Source: Nitrospinaceae bacterium (GTDB lineage: Bacteria; Nitrospinota; Nitrospinia; Nitrospinales; Nitrospinaceae). From it: 64,000 bases of DNA. A program made the position numbers and the translations under genes. The stretch's first letter is position 1; each line of letters opens with the position of its first letter. The DNA is taken from positions 1 through 64,000 of the forward strand of contig JAJDBJ010000029.1 in the NCBI GenBank assembly GCA_029261395.1, given 5' to 3'. Under the pieces are notes generated by a model. That model was given only the letters and a program-made list of their open reading frames with translations, did no database searches and was not told the DNA's origin. This document shows positions 44,145 through 52,985 of the stretch, piece by piece.

Positions 44145-45032
44145 ATGAAAATTAAGGCTATATTAGAAAACGTGCGTCCCTCATTTTCCTTTGAATTTTT
44201 TCCGCCCAAGGACAGTGATGGATTTGAAAAACTGTTCACTACAATTGGACAGTTGAAATCCTGCCAGCCGACTTATGTTTCCGTCACCTTCGGAGCGGGA
44301 GGCAGTACACGGGCTCAAACGATCGATTTAGTGGGACGTATTAAGAATGAAATCGGTCTCGAGTCGATGGCTCATTTGACCTGTGTGGGAAGCAGTCAGG
44401 AGGAACTTCGCTCCATTTTGGATACTCTTCAGGCAAAAGGTATTCAGAATATTCTGGCTTTAAGAGGGGACCCTCCACAGGGCCAGGATAAATTTGAAAA
44501 GCCTGAAAACGGATTTGAGTACGCCAACGAATTGGTTGCGTTTATTCGAAAGAATTATGATTTCTGTATCGGAGTGGCCGGATATCCTGAAGGGCATGTC
44601 GAATGTCCGGATAAAAAAAAGGATCTGGAAAACTTAAAACGGAAGGTCGATTCCGGAGCAGACTTCATCGTAACCCAATTGTTTTTTGATAACCGCTTTT
44701 ATTTTGATTTTGTCGAGCGGGCACGGGCTATCGGAATTAAAATTCCAATCATTCCCGGGATTATGCCCATTTTGAATGTCAAGCAGACTCAGCGGTTTAC
44801 TAAAATGTGCGGCTCCACCATACCGGAAGCGCTTATGAAGCGGCTTGAGGGATCTCAGGACGAACCGGAAGCCGTTCGTAAAATAGGTATCGAACATGCC
44901 ACGCTCCAGTGTGAGCATCTGCTTCAGGAAGAAGCACCGGGCATTCATTTTTATACTTTGAATCGGTCGAACGCGACTTTAAAGATCCTGCAAAGTTTGC
45001 AAAATTTATCTGATAAAGTTGAGGATTGTTAA
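44145..45032 (+). CDS. metF: 5,10-methylenetetrahydrofolate reductase
   Basis: Flavin enzyme reducing methylene-THF to methyl-THF, the methyl donor for methionine synthesis. The N-terminal SFEFFPPKDSDG, the FAD-site NILALRGDPPQG and the later DFIVTQLFFDNRFYFDF are MetF signatures. The 295-residue length is that of bacterial enzymes. It feeds the methyl cycle that ahcY completes. No Shine-Dalgarno sequence lies before the ATG, which nearly coincides with the predicted start of transcription. Confidence 0.96.
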   Translation: MKIKAILENVRPSFSFEFFPPKDSDGFEKLFTTIGQLKSCQPTYVSVTFGAGGSTRAQTIDLVGRIKNEIGLESMAHLTCVGSSQEELRSILDTLQAKGIQNILALRGDPPQGQDKFEKPENGFEYANELVAFIRKNYDFCIGVAGYPEGHVECPDKKKDLENLKRKVDSGADFIVTQLFFDNRFYFDFVERARAIGIKIPIIPGIMPILNVKQTQRFTKMCGSTIPEALMKRLEGSQDEPEAVRKIGIEHATLQCEHLLQEEAPGIHFYTLNRSNATLKILQSLQNLSDKVEDC

Positions 45033-45049
45033 ACAAACATTCATCCGTT

Positions 45050-45811
45050 ATGCAAATAATACTAGCGGCTCTGCTGATAACGATGTCCAGCGCTACCTCC
45101 GTTACGGCTCAACAGGAATCTATCCCGTCCCCCGTAGGTGATGTGATTGGCCGAAACATGGTCCTGATACCTGCAGGGAAATTTCAAAGAGGTTGTGATT
45201 CACTGGGGCCAGAGCATGGAGCCCCGGAACATCCCGTATACCTGGATGCGTTCATGATGGACATTTATGAAGTCACCAATGAACACTTGGAAAAAGTTAT
45301 GCCCGATCATCAATTGCGACGAAGCCTGTCCTCTTCCTGCGACAATTGCCCGGTTACTAAAATCACCTGGTATGAGGCGGCGGATTACTGTCATTTGATC
45401 GGCAAGGCCCTTCCCAGTGAAGCTCAATGGGAAAAAGCCGCCGGAACCCCTAATGGATGTGAGTTTCCCTGGGGGCCGGACTTTGATCCAAAAAAAAATC
45501 AGGCGCGCGGTGGTTTGGAATTGAAAGACAAGGCCAGCCCGGTGGGCAGTTATCCCCCTAATAAATTTGGAATTTATGATATGGGGGGGAATGTCTGGGA
45601 ATGGGTTGCGGACTGGTACTCACCTCAGTATTATTTTATGGAACCCTTGTATAATCCAAGAGGACCTTCCCGGGGGGTGATGAAGGTTCGGCGGGGCGGG
45701 GCCTGGTCGGACAGCGTCAAAGCGATGAAGTCCGGATACCGGGACTGGAGTTATCCATTTTCAAGAAGCTACAGCGACATTGGTTTTCGCTGTGCCATCA
45801 ATCTGAAATAA
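45050..45811 (+). CDS. exported formylglycine-generating-enzyme-like (SUMF1-fold) protein
   Basis: The ATG at 45050 gives a signal peptide, MQIILAALLITMSSATSVTA, and so a periplasmic protein of about 230 residues after cleavage. The FGE-sulfatase fold is evident from MVLIPAGKFQRG, DIYEVTN, LPSEAQWEKAAG, GIYDMGGNVWEWVADWY, VRRGGAW and GFRCAI. The two active-site cysteines that bind copper in real formylglycine-generating enzymes (a CX4C near the RGGSW segment) are missing, so it is more likely a structural or ligand-binding member. It is three bases before the LRR gene. A similar fold occurs in the lipoprotein at 51336. Confidence 0.82.
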   Translation: MQIILAALLITMSSATSVTAQQESIPSPVGDVIGRNMVLIPAGKFQRGCDSLGPEHGAPEHPVYLDAFMMDIYEVTNEHLEKVMPDHQLRRSLSSSCDNCPVTKITWYEAADYCHLIGKALPSEAQWEKAAGTPNGCEFPWGPDFDPKKNQARGGLELKDKASPVGSYPPNKFGIYDMGGNVWEWVADWYSPQYYFMEPLYNPRGPSRGVMKVRRGGAWSDSVKAMKSGYRDWSYPFSRSYSDIGFRCAINLK

Positions 45812-45813
45812 CT

Positions 45814-46545
45814 ATGATCACACCAACCAAAATGGAATATATCAACCGCCTTGTGGCGGAATGTCTCTCGGAGGAAGAGGACTCTCTGGAGATGAAAGGC
45901 CGCTTCATCGGTGACGAAGGTTTGGAAGCTCTAATGCTGGCGGACAAACTGGAGAACATCGAAAACCTGGACCTTTCCAAGAATAAAATCACCCACCGGG
46001 GTATACCGCATTTGGTCAACTCGGACCGACTGGCCAAACTCAAGCGGTTGTATCTGGGAGAAAACCAAATCAGCGATCAGGGAGCGATTCCTTTATCTCA
46101 GGCCTCCTTTATTCCCAACCTGGTGCATATGGATGTGAGGCACAACAATATTGGACCGGATGGCGGGATGGCTTTGGGCCAGGCACCCTTCAAAAAAGTT
46201 CAGGTGTTCATCGTGCAGGACAACCCGATTGGCGACGAAGCACTGAAAGCGATGGCGCTGAATCCGGGATTCATGCATGTCCGGAAACTCAATATCTATC
46301 GAGCCGATATCACCGATCAGGGGATCAAGACACTGGCCAAGTCCAAGGTGTTTAAAAAGTTGAAGCATCTCAACCTGGCCCGCAATATTTTACGTGTGGA
46401 CGCGGCGCTGGCTCTGGCGAACACCAAAACTCTTCTCAATGTCGAAACACTTTTAATGTTTGATACGTTCATCGGCGACCAGGGAGTGGATGCCCTCCTC
46501 AAGTCCGAAGGACTCTCCAAACTCAAGACCCTCCGATTGACTTAG
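45814..46545 (+). CDS. leucine-rich repeat protein
   Basis: A 243-residue protein built of about seven ribonuclease-inhibitor-type LRRs, seen as LENLDLSKNKIT-type units (IENLDLSKNKITHRG, LKRLYLGENQISDQG, LVHMDVRHNNIGPDG, VRKLNIYRADITDQG, LKHLNLARNILRVDA). No signal peptide, so it is cytosolic unless exported some other way. It starts two bases after the FGE-like gene and is probably in the same transcript. LRRs of this kind are protein-binding scaffolds; no partner can be named. Confidence 0.8.
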   Translation: MITPTKMEYINRLVAECLSEEEDSLEMKGRFIGDEGLEALMLADKLENIENLDLSKNKITHRGIPHLVNSDRLAKLKRLYLGENQISDQGAIPLSQASFIPNLVHMDVRHNNIGPDGGMALGQAPFKKVQVFIVQDNPIGDEALKAMALNPGFMHVRKLNIYRADITDQGIKTLAKSKVFKKLKHLNLARNILRVDAALALANTKTLLNVETLLMFDTFIGDQGVDALLKSEGLSKLKTLRLT

Positions 46546-46568
46546 TAGAACTTAAAATTAACCAAATA

Positions 46569-47267
46569 TTAGCGAGAGTAACGCTCTTCGAGCCAGGGGT
46601 CAGCGGTGTTGGAGTAGCCACGTTGTTCCCAGAAGCCGAGCTCATCCTCCTCGCGGAAGACGATTTCGCCGATCCATTTAGCCCCCTTCCATGCGTAGAG
46701 TTGAGGAGTGATCATGCGCACCGGACCGCCATGCTCTTTTTCGATGGGTTTACCTTCCCATTGGTGGACCAGTAAAACATCATACTTCATGGCTTCCTCC
46801 AGGGGGAGATTGGTCGAGTAACCGTCGTAGGCCTTGATGTAAACGAATTTGGCTTCCGGTTTGACCTGGCAGTGGTTGGCTATGTCTGAGAAACGAACGC
46901 CCACCCAGTGATTGTCCAGACGGCTCCAGGTGGTAACGCAATGGAAGTCGGAAACATCCTCGACTTGCGGGAAGCTTTTGAACTGCTCCCAACTGAACAT
47001 GGCAGGCTTTTCGACCAGCCCGGAAAGGGTCAGGCTCCAGGCCTCCAGCGGGATTTCCGGTTGAACTCCCAGATCCAATACCGGCCACTTTTCAGTAACG
47101 TTTTGGCCCGGAGGAGTTTTAGGCATCCCATCCCGGTTCATTGGACCCTCTCCTAAAGGAAGGTCTCCCTCCCAGGATTTCTTTTCGGTCAATGACTTTT
47201 TATATTGAATCATTGCCTCGCGGGATTTAATCCGCCTGGTCGTGGTGTCAGGCTTGGGTATATTCAT
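46569..47267 (-). CDS. sulfite-oxidase-family molybdopterin oxidoreductase, cytoplasmic form
   Basis: The molybdopterin-binding sulfite oxidase domain makes up nearly all of the 232 residues. The Mo-ligating Cys110 sits in DFHCVTTWSRLDN, followed by the pterin contacts HWVGVRF and later HGGPVRMITPQLYAWKGAKW. There is no Tat signal, unlike MsrP/YedY, and no haem or dimerisation domain, unlike animal sulfite oxidase. It belongs to the small 'sulfite oxidase-like' group of unknown substrate. The start overlaps the pgk stop as ATGA, so it is coupled to a glycolytic gene, an odd pairing. Confidence 0.85.
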   Translation of the reverse strand: MNIPKPDTTTRRIKSREAMIQYKKSLTEKKSWEGDLPLGEGPMNRDGMPKTPPGQNVTEKWPVLDLGVQPEIPLEAWSLTLSGLVEKPAMFSWEQFKSFPQVEDVSDFHCVTTWSRLDNHWVGVRFSDIANHCQVKPEAKFVYIKAYDGYSTNLPLEEAMKYDVLLVHQWEGKPIEKEHGGPVRMITPQLYAWKGAKWIGEIVFREEDELGFWEQRGYSNTADPWLEERYSR

Positions 47268-48832
47268 TTGGGTGGAGTCAATTCCAGAAGAATAGCGGTT
47301 CCGGGAAGATAGGATTCAATCGTCGATTTTCCCTTGTCTTTTAAATAGCCTTCCAAAAACTCAAGTGCGGCACCACCACCCGTGGAAACGAAGAAATTGG
47401 AAGAAAAATAATTGAAGAGGGTATAGGTATCGTCAACATTGAAATCTATAGAGATTAAGTCGGGATTGATCGGTTGGTTCAACTGCAGGACCACCTGCTT
47501 GCGGATCAGGTTTTTAAGTTCATCAACGTTGATTTTGTTTAGAATTGCCGCAGAATCCCCCCCGCCAATAACCACGGAAAGGTCTTGGCTGGCAATCGCC
47601 GCCGCAAATAAAACCTGGGCCAGTTTGACAGAGCCTTCGGCATAATGATCGCAGTTGGGATGATCATAGGCACCCAACGGTCCATTCCAGAATACTTGCT
47701 TGATATTCCCCTTTTGCAGAATATTCTTGGCGTAATTGACAATCGTTTTCGGCCCGAGGTCCAGTTGGAAATCCTGTGAAAAATCAGGTTCCGATTGGAT
47801 GGTATAATCCGTTTCGAAGTAGTCCCGGGTAATCTTGTAATCATCCGGGAAAATGATTTGGACGTTATTTTTCAGCGCCAGGGTCATAATTTCATGCGCG
47901 AGCTTGACTTCATTGATTAATTCCTGACATTCCTCTTCGCATTTGGATTCATACATTTTGGCGGGAATATGCTTCAGGGTAAGGGATTCGATGACATCTT
48001 CCAGTTTTCGGGCCAGCAGAAACGCGTTCACCATTCGGCCACCGATAAAGATTAACTTGATTTTTGACTCCACAAACTGTTTTAATATACCGATTTTGTC
48101 TGCGATTTTGGCTCCCCCGGCAATCAGAGCAGTTTGTTCCGGATGGTTGAGCACACGCTTCCCAAATTGTCCCAACTGGATAATCTCTTCATGAAGCAGG
48201 GTTCCCGCAACAGCCAACTTACCGGCCTTACGCATGATCTGGGGAAGTAACTTAATACTTTTAGTGACCCGATGACTACACCCAAAAGCACAATTGATAA
48301 ACACATCAGAAATATTCCCCAACTCCTCAATGAATTCCTGACGGTAGGTCTCCGGCTTGCTGGGATCCAGCAGGTAGCGCAGGTTGGGTAGGAATTTTAT
48401 GCCTCCTGCAGGGAGCTGATGATTGAAGCAGATTTCGAGGGAATTTTTAAAGTTGGAGTCGGTAATTTCCGGCGGAAAAATAGTGTAGGTGTCGCCGTAC
48501 AGTTCGCGGATCAGAGTGTCGAAATGAGAACAAACAAATTGAATGTTAAAAATTCCGTCCCAGCCATGACGATCCAGTTTTTTATGGGGACGGCCTAAAT
48601 GGGAACCGATGATGATCCGGCAATTGCCATCGGTCAATTCATGAATTCTTTTAAAGGTAAGATCCAGGAATCGCCGGATGCGGGTATCATCGCCGACGCG
48701 ATAACCTTTGGGAGTCGATATGAGGGGTACGTTGAAATCGACCCGAATGAATATGGTTTTATTGATCAGGTGCTCTGGACGCAAATCTTCCAATAGAGGC
48801 AATCTTAATTGATTTTCGGAAATCGCATCCAT
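47264..48832 (-). CDS. pgk: phosphoglycerate kinase, long divergent form
   Basis: Transfers phosphate between 1,3-bisphosphoglycerate and ADP. Recognisable elements are FIRVDFNVPL, IIGSHLGRP, the hinge-region AGGAKIADKIG, VFWNGPLGAYD, VIGGGDSAA and the C-terminal STGGGAALEFLEG. The protein is about 522 residues against a usual 390-420; extra sequence is spread through the N-terminal half and around KITRDYFETDYTIQSEPDF. It is not next to gap and tpiA. The ATG at 48832 was preferred to a GTG three bases upstream. The core motifs suggest an active kinase, but divergence leaves room for another acyl-phosphate substrate. Confidence 0.82.
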   Translation of the reverse strand: MDAISENQLRLPLLEDLRPEHLINKTIFIRVDFNVPLISTPKGYRVGDDTRIRRFLDLTFKRIHELTDGNCRIIIGSHLGRPHKKLDRHGWDGIFNIQFVCSHFDTLIRELYGDTYTIFPPEITDSNFKNSLEICFNHQLPAGGIKFLPNLRYLLDPSKPETYRQEFIEELGNISDVFINCAFGCSHRVTKSIKLLPQIMRKAGKLAVAGTLLHEEIIQLGQFGKRVLNHPEQTALIAGGAKIADKIGILKQFVESKIKLIFIGGRMVNAFLLARKLEDVIESLTLKHIPAKMYESKCEEECQELINEVKLAHEIMTLALKNNVQIIFPDDYKITRDYFETDYTIQSEPDFSQDFQLDLGPKTIVNYAKNILQKGNIKQVFWNGPLGAYDHPNCDHYAEGSVKLAQVLFAAAIASQDLSVVIGGGDSAAILNKINVDELKNLIRKQVVLQLNQPINPDLISIDFNVDDTYTLFNYFSSNFFVSTGGGAALEFLEGYLKDKGKSTIESYLPGTAILLELTPPK

Positions 48833-48928
48833 CACGCTTGAAAAATAATAAAAACAATAAGTTAGATATCAAATAGTAGTGTAAAATATTAACTTGAAAA
48901 GAACAAGGTCCATTGCCAACCAACTTGC

Positions 48929-48942
48929 GTTATTAAAATAAC
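48929..48942. repeat. palindrome in the pgk / RNase E divergent region
   Basis: GTTATT-AA-AATAAC is a perfect 6-bp palindrome within an AT-rich 212-base divergent intergenic region. It could be an operator, but such sequences also occur by chance in AT-rich DNA. Confidence 0.25.
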
Positions 48943-49047
48943 ATGACTTTCCGGATTTGGAAATTTAAAGTTTTGATTTAACATGACATCCGGGTGCAAT
49001 GGGCGGGCTTTGCCGATATGCGGCAATAGAGAAAGGCCAAACAGAAT

Positions 49048-51303
49048 ATGTCAAAAATAACTAGAAAAATGCTGATCAACGTGGACCAGCCGGAAGAATG
49101 CCGGGCCGTGGTGATCGAAAACGGTATGCTTGACGAGATTATTGTAGAACACTCGTCTCACGAACACGTTAAAGGCAATATTTACCTGGGAGTCGTGACC
49201 CGGGTGGAACCTTCCATCGAAGCGGCATTTGTGGATATTGGCAGAAAAAAATATGGTTTTCTGCCCTTCAAAGATGTTTTGCCGGAATCCTACCTCCAGA
49301 CGGGTGAAAGGAAAGCCAGAACCCGAATCCAGGATGTCATGGTTCGTGGGCAACGATTGTTGGTACAAGTCGTCAAGGAAAGCCGCGATGCCAAAGGCCC
49401 TTCGTTAACCAACGCCGTTACCATTCCCGGACGGTTTCTGGTGCTGATGGTTTCCAGCGATTCCAGCGGGATCTCCCGTAAAATTGAAGATGAGTCGGAG
49501 CGCAAAAAAATCAAACAACTGATGTCCGATTTGGGAGTTCCGGCCAGCATGGGTGTGATTATCCGAACCGCAGGCGTGGGCCGGACCAAGACCGAGCTTC
49601 AAAAGGATATTCAAGCCTTGCTCAAAATCTGGGAAACGATCGAACAACAGTTCGATGATTCCAATACCAAGGCGCCCAGTCTTTTATACGAGGGACCGGA
49701 TATGGTGGTGCGTACCGTACGCGATCATTTCTCGAATGATATGACCGAAGTCCTCGTTGACAATAAAGAATCTTTTGATGCCCTGAACGAATTCATGAAG
49801 CTGGTAATGCCACGAATGCGTAACCGCATCAAGTTTCACCAGGATACCAAACCACTTTTCTCTCAGCATAATATTGAACAGCAAATTGAAAGTATTTATC
49901 ACCGCAGGGTTGAATTACCCTCCGGCGGTTCGATTGTGATCGATGTTGGAGAGGCGATGGTCTCCATCGACGTTAACTCAGGAAGAACCACCGGTGCCAG
50001 CGCATTGGAAGAAACAGCAATTAAAACCAATATGGAAGCGGCGGATGAGATTTGCCGGCAACTCCGATTGCGGGATTTAGGTGGATTGATCGTTATCGAC
50101 TTCATCGATATGTTTCAGAAAAAAAACAAAGCCTTGCTGGAAAAGCAGGTAAAACTGAGCTGTAAACGGGACAGGGCGAGAATCAACCTTTCCAGGATCT
50201 CAAGGTTTGGCCTTCTGGAAATGTCACGGCAACGCTTAGCCCCTCCTGTTAGGGAAGGTTTTTTTTCCGATTGCCAACATTGCGGCGGAACGGGTCATGT
50301 CAAAACTGATAGCTCTGCCGCGTTGAGTGTGATCCGAAAAATTCAGGAACATTTGTCTGTAGGGAATGTGAAAGTTTTACAGGTTAAGACTTCCACGCAG
50401 GTGGCCAATTACCTTTTAAATAATAAAATGAAAAGCCTGCTCGACCTGAAAGAAAAGAGTGGCGTCGAGGTTCGATTTGAAAGCCAGCAATACCTTCCCT
50501 TTGAGAATTTCTCATTCACCGTGCTGGAACGCAAAAAGGAAGAAGATAGGGTCATCGAACAGAAATCCGGTATTCAGAGAAACTCGAGAACCGATGGCGA
50601 GGGAAGCTCGGAAGAAAATGGTGATCGTCGCGGTCGGGGTCGCAGACCCTCCGCAGGTCGGGGCCGGGATCGTCGACCGGCCTCTGCCGGGCGGGAACGT
50701 AGTGCTGAAGAGGATAGAGTCATCGAGCAAAAAACGAGCGCATTTATTGGTCCGAGACCAGAGGGAGAGGCCAGCCCTGAAGAGAGCGGTGATCAACGCG
50801 GTAGCGGTCGCAGACCTTCCACAGGTCGTAGCCGGGGTCGTAGACCTGCCTCTGCTGGACGGGGACGTAGGACAGAAGTGGATAGGGCTCTTGAACAAAA
50901 AACGAGCGCATTTATTGGTCCGAAACCGGAGGGAGAGGCCAGCCCTGAAGAGAGCGGTGATCAACGCGGTCGCGGTCGCAGACCTTCCACGGGTCGGGGG
51001 CGGGGTCGCAGACCCGGCGGTCGACCGGGAACTAGAAGGCCTGCACGCTCACCCAGGAGCAGGGCAGACTCATCGCGCACGAGAGAAGGTGCCTCAACAG
51101 CAACAGAAAATAAATCGAGTGACGCTCAATTGCCAAGAGAAAACAGCTCCCCGGCTAAGGAATCTTCAAGCTCGCCTCCGCCCAAGGTTACTCCGGAGAG
51201 GGAATCGAATGAAGATCGACAGCCCATGGAGAACGTATCCCGATTGCATGAAGTGGTCATAAAAAATCGACCTCCTTTTGATTCCGGTCCCAATCGGAAG
51301 TGA
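49048..51303 (+). CDS. ribonuclease E/G with Arg/Gly-rich repeat tail
   Basis: Endoribonuclease of mRNA decay and rRNA/tRNA processing. The S1 domain (HVKGNIYLGVVTRVEPS) is followed by the RNase H-like and DNase I-like core, with catalytic Asp in GGLIVIDFIDM and the other in SIDVNSGRTTG, and the zinc-link cysteines in DCQHCGGTGHVK. The core ends near residue 495. After it come three 56-residue repeats rich in Arg, Gly, Pro and Glu, and a further basic tail. This resembles the scaffold/RNA-binding end of RNase E more than the short RNase G. Only distant AAGG precedes the ATG. Confidence 0.92.
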   Translation: MSKITRKMLINVDQPEECRAVVIENGMLDEIIVEHSSHEHVKGNIYLGVVTRVEPSIEAAFVDIGRKKYGFLPFKDVLPESYLQTGERKARTRIQDVMVRGQRLLVQVVKESRDAKGPSLTNAVTIPGRFLVLMVSSDSSGISRKIEDESERKKIKQLMSDLGVPASMGVIIRTAGVGRTKTELQKDIQALLKIWETIEQQFDDSNTKAPSLLYEGPDMVVRTVRDHFSNDMTEVLVDNKESFDALNEFMKLVMPRMRNRIKFHQDTKPLFSQHNIEQQIESIYHRRVELPSGGSIVIDVGEAMVSIDVNSGRTTGASALEETAIKTNMEAADEICRQLRLRDLGGLIVIDFIDMFQKKNKALLEKQVKLSCKRDRARINLSRISRFGLLEMSRQRLAPPVREGFFSDCQHCGGTGHVKTDSSAALSVIRKIQEHLSVGNVKVLQVKTSTQVANYLLNNKMKSLLDLKEKSGVEVRFESQQYLPFENFSFTVLERKKEEDRVIEQKSGIQRNSRTDGEGSSEENGDRRGRGRRPSAGRGRDRRPASAGRERSAEEDRVIEQKTSAFIGPRPEGEASPEESGDQRGSGRRPSTGRSRGRRPASAGRGRRTEVDRALEQKTSAFIGPKPEGEASPEESGDQRGRGRRPSTGRGRGRRPGGRPGTRRPARSPRSRADSSRTREGASTATENKSSDAQLPRENSSPAKESSSSPPPKVTPERESNEDRQPMENVSRLHEVVIKNRPPFDSGPNRK
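50545..51048 (+). repeat. 168-bp tandem repeat, three units, inside the RNase E/G gene
   Basis: Units begin at 50545, 50713 and 50881, each 168 bases (56 codons); the third decays after about 130 bases. Each encodes DRVIEQK-like start, an acidic EGEASPEESGDQRG part and a GRGRRPSTGR part. Units two and three are much closer to each other than to unit one, so the last duplication is recent. The period is a multiple of three, so copy number can change without a frameshift. Confidence 0.85.
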
Positions 51304-51335
51304 TGGATCAGCAAAATTAAACGATTTTTGAAGGA

Positions 51336-52097
51336 TCAGGCGTTGGGTTTTAGGGAGGAGGGGGCGGACCGGGCACATCGAAAACCCGTGTCCCACGACC
51401 TCATTTGAGGAGGCGCAAAGTTCCGGTAAGGAAGCAGTGCGAATTCTTTCAGAAACCCGTGCTCTCTTTTATTGATGGCGCCGCCCCGGATCACTTTGTA
51501 TTTTTCCCCAAAGTTGGGATCTTTGAAAGTGGAGCCTGGATAAGGTTGATACCAGCTTGCGGTCCACTCGGATACATTGCCGTTTAAATCGTAAACTCCA
51601 AGCTCACTTAAGTCCCGGGGGTGTTTGGCTGACGGTTGCACGGATTTCCCGAAATTGGCGTTTTCCCGTTTGAATTCATTTCCCCAGACGTACAGGTTTC
51701 CCTTCAGACCTCGCGCGGCCTTTTCCCACTCGGGTTCCGTGGGTAATCGTTTCCCCACCCATAAGCAATAAGCGTCCGCTTCAAACCAGGAAATGCCTTG
51801 CACCGGATGGGCGAGACGGCCTTCAGTATACCGGGCCTGAGGTTTGAATCGTAAAAACTCCCCATAACTGACCTCATGGATATCCATATAAAACGCGTCC
51901 AAAGTGATTTCATGCTGAGGTTGGGCGTTCTTGCTGGAAGTGCGGTCTGAAACGAATGAAGGAATTTCTTCAACAGGATTCAAGCCTATAATAAAGGGGC
52001 CGGCAGGAATCAAAACCATATCTGATTCCGGTTCGATGGGTTCGCCGCAGGCCGCCAGGGAACAAACCACCAGAAACAAGAGAATCAGCCGTTTCAA
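51336..52097 (-). CDS. lipoprotein with formylglycine-generating-enzyme-like (SUMF1) fold
   Basis: The start is TTG at 52097, whose last two bases plus A form the stop of the upstream gene (TTGA). This gives M-KRLILLFLVVCSLAAC, a clear lipoprotein signal with lipobox SLAAC. The FGE fold follows: MVLIPAGPFIIG, DIHEVSYGEF, RLPTEPEWEKAARG, GVYDLNGNVSEWTASWY, IRGGAINKRE and TGFRCARS. As in the protein at 45050, the catalytic cysteine pair is missing. It is probably anchored to the outer membrane and is translationally coupled to the HmuY-like protein. Confidence 0.82.
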   Translation of the reverse strand: MKRLILLFLVVCSLAACGEPIEPESDMVLIPAGPFIIGLNPVEEIPSFVSDRTSSKNAQPQHEITLDAFYMDIHEVSYGEFLRFKPQARYTEGRLAHPVQGISWFEADAYCLWVGKRLPTEPEWEKAARGLKGNLYVWGNEFKRENANFGKSVQPSAKHPRDLSELGVYDLNGNVSEWTASWYQPYPGSTFKDPNFGEKYKVIRGGAINKREHGFLKEFALLPYRNFAPPQMRSWDTGFRCARSAPSSLKPNA

Positions 52098-52810
52098 GGG
52101 GCCGCCTGAGCTGTTTGCTTTAGGGTGGCAGGGGGTGGTTCGAGGACAGGAAAATTTTGCTCGCCGGGAGGAATGTGTTGATATTCCACCGTCAGGCATG
52201 CGGCTTCGTCCCGTGAGCACATCGAAGTCTTACAGTCGTCTTCCGCTCGTTGGCAGTAGTAGTTCAAGATTCTCAGCTTCAGCAGACCGTCCCCGGTTTG
52301 AACGATGTAAACGTTTCTTTTTGATTCGATGTTGTGGGTTCGGGTGCGATAGAGATACCAGTCAATGATGGAGGGATTGTTGACATTCCCCCAGGAGCGG
52401 GTATCCGGCACGAAGGTGACTTCGGGAACCTGAGTCACCGAGTTGAATTCCACCGGTCCCAGATTGGCGATGGAAACTTTGCCCTGAGGGTTGGTGACTC
52501 CGCCGTTGGAAATGATTTTAGTACGCTGGAAGCCCAGATCCCAATCCTGCTCGGTCAACAAGGTTCGTTCCTTTTCGGGATCGGTGATTTGGAAGGTTTT
52601 TCGGCTTGAGAAGTCCACCAACGTCCATTTTTCCTTGGACTGAGCACTTACTTTCAGCACGGGGTTATTGGTTTCGAATAGCTTGTGACGCACGGGAGGA
52701 AGAGCCTGGTTCCCGAAATCATCCACATTGTCCCCCATGTAATTCATGGTGACATTCATAAACAGGGTTGCCCCGAGCAACATGGCGAAGATTTTAAGAG
52801 TGCTGTTCAT
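52094..52810 (-). CDS. HmuY-family exported haem-binding-like protein
   Basis: A 238-residue protein with an N-terminal hydrophobic segment (IFAMLLGATLFMNVTM) that is a signal or anchor. The central part, WTLVDFSSRKTFQ and later TEQDWDLGFQRTKIISNGGV, is the HmuY family core (W-x-D-F-S and WDL-F-R-x-x-x-x-NGG). HmuY of Porphyromonas is a haem scavenger; homologues elsewhere are mostly uncharacterised. Four cysteines in a short stretch (YYCQRAEDDCKTSMCSRDEAAC) are unusual and could form disulfides. It leads the operon with the coupled FGE-like lipoprotein. Haem binding is inferred from family only. Confidence 0.72.
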   Translation of the reverse strand: MNSTLKIFAMLLGATLFMNVTMNYMGDNVDDFGNQALPPVRHKLFETNNPVLKVSAQSKEKWTLVDFSSRKTFQITDPEKERTLLTEQDWDLGFQRTKIISNGGVTNPQGKVSIANLGPVEFNSVTQVPEVTFVPDTRSWGNVNNPSIIDWYLYRTRTHNIESKRNVYIVQTGDGLLKLRILNYYCQRAEDDCKTSMCSRDEAACLTVEYQHIPPGEQNFPVLEPPPATLKQTAQAAP

Positions 52811-52985
52811 GGTAGTATTCTATCAAAGGTATCATCGGTTTATGAAATTTTCATGTTCTTAAAGATTTTAAAATCAGCGGTCTTCAAGATCTCTCAGACG
52901 GGGAAGTTTAACCTTTTCTCCATTGCCGTGGTTGGATATAATGCTGAAGTAACATCTTGTTTATAAATGAAATTATAGGCTTTTA

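Noticed and set aside
50512-51262. Long frames in other phases across the RNase E/G tail
   Set aside because: They arise from the repetitive, stop-poor Arg/Gly codons of the real gene.
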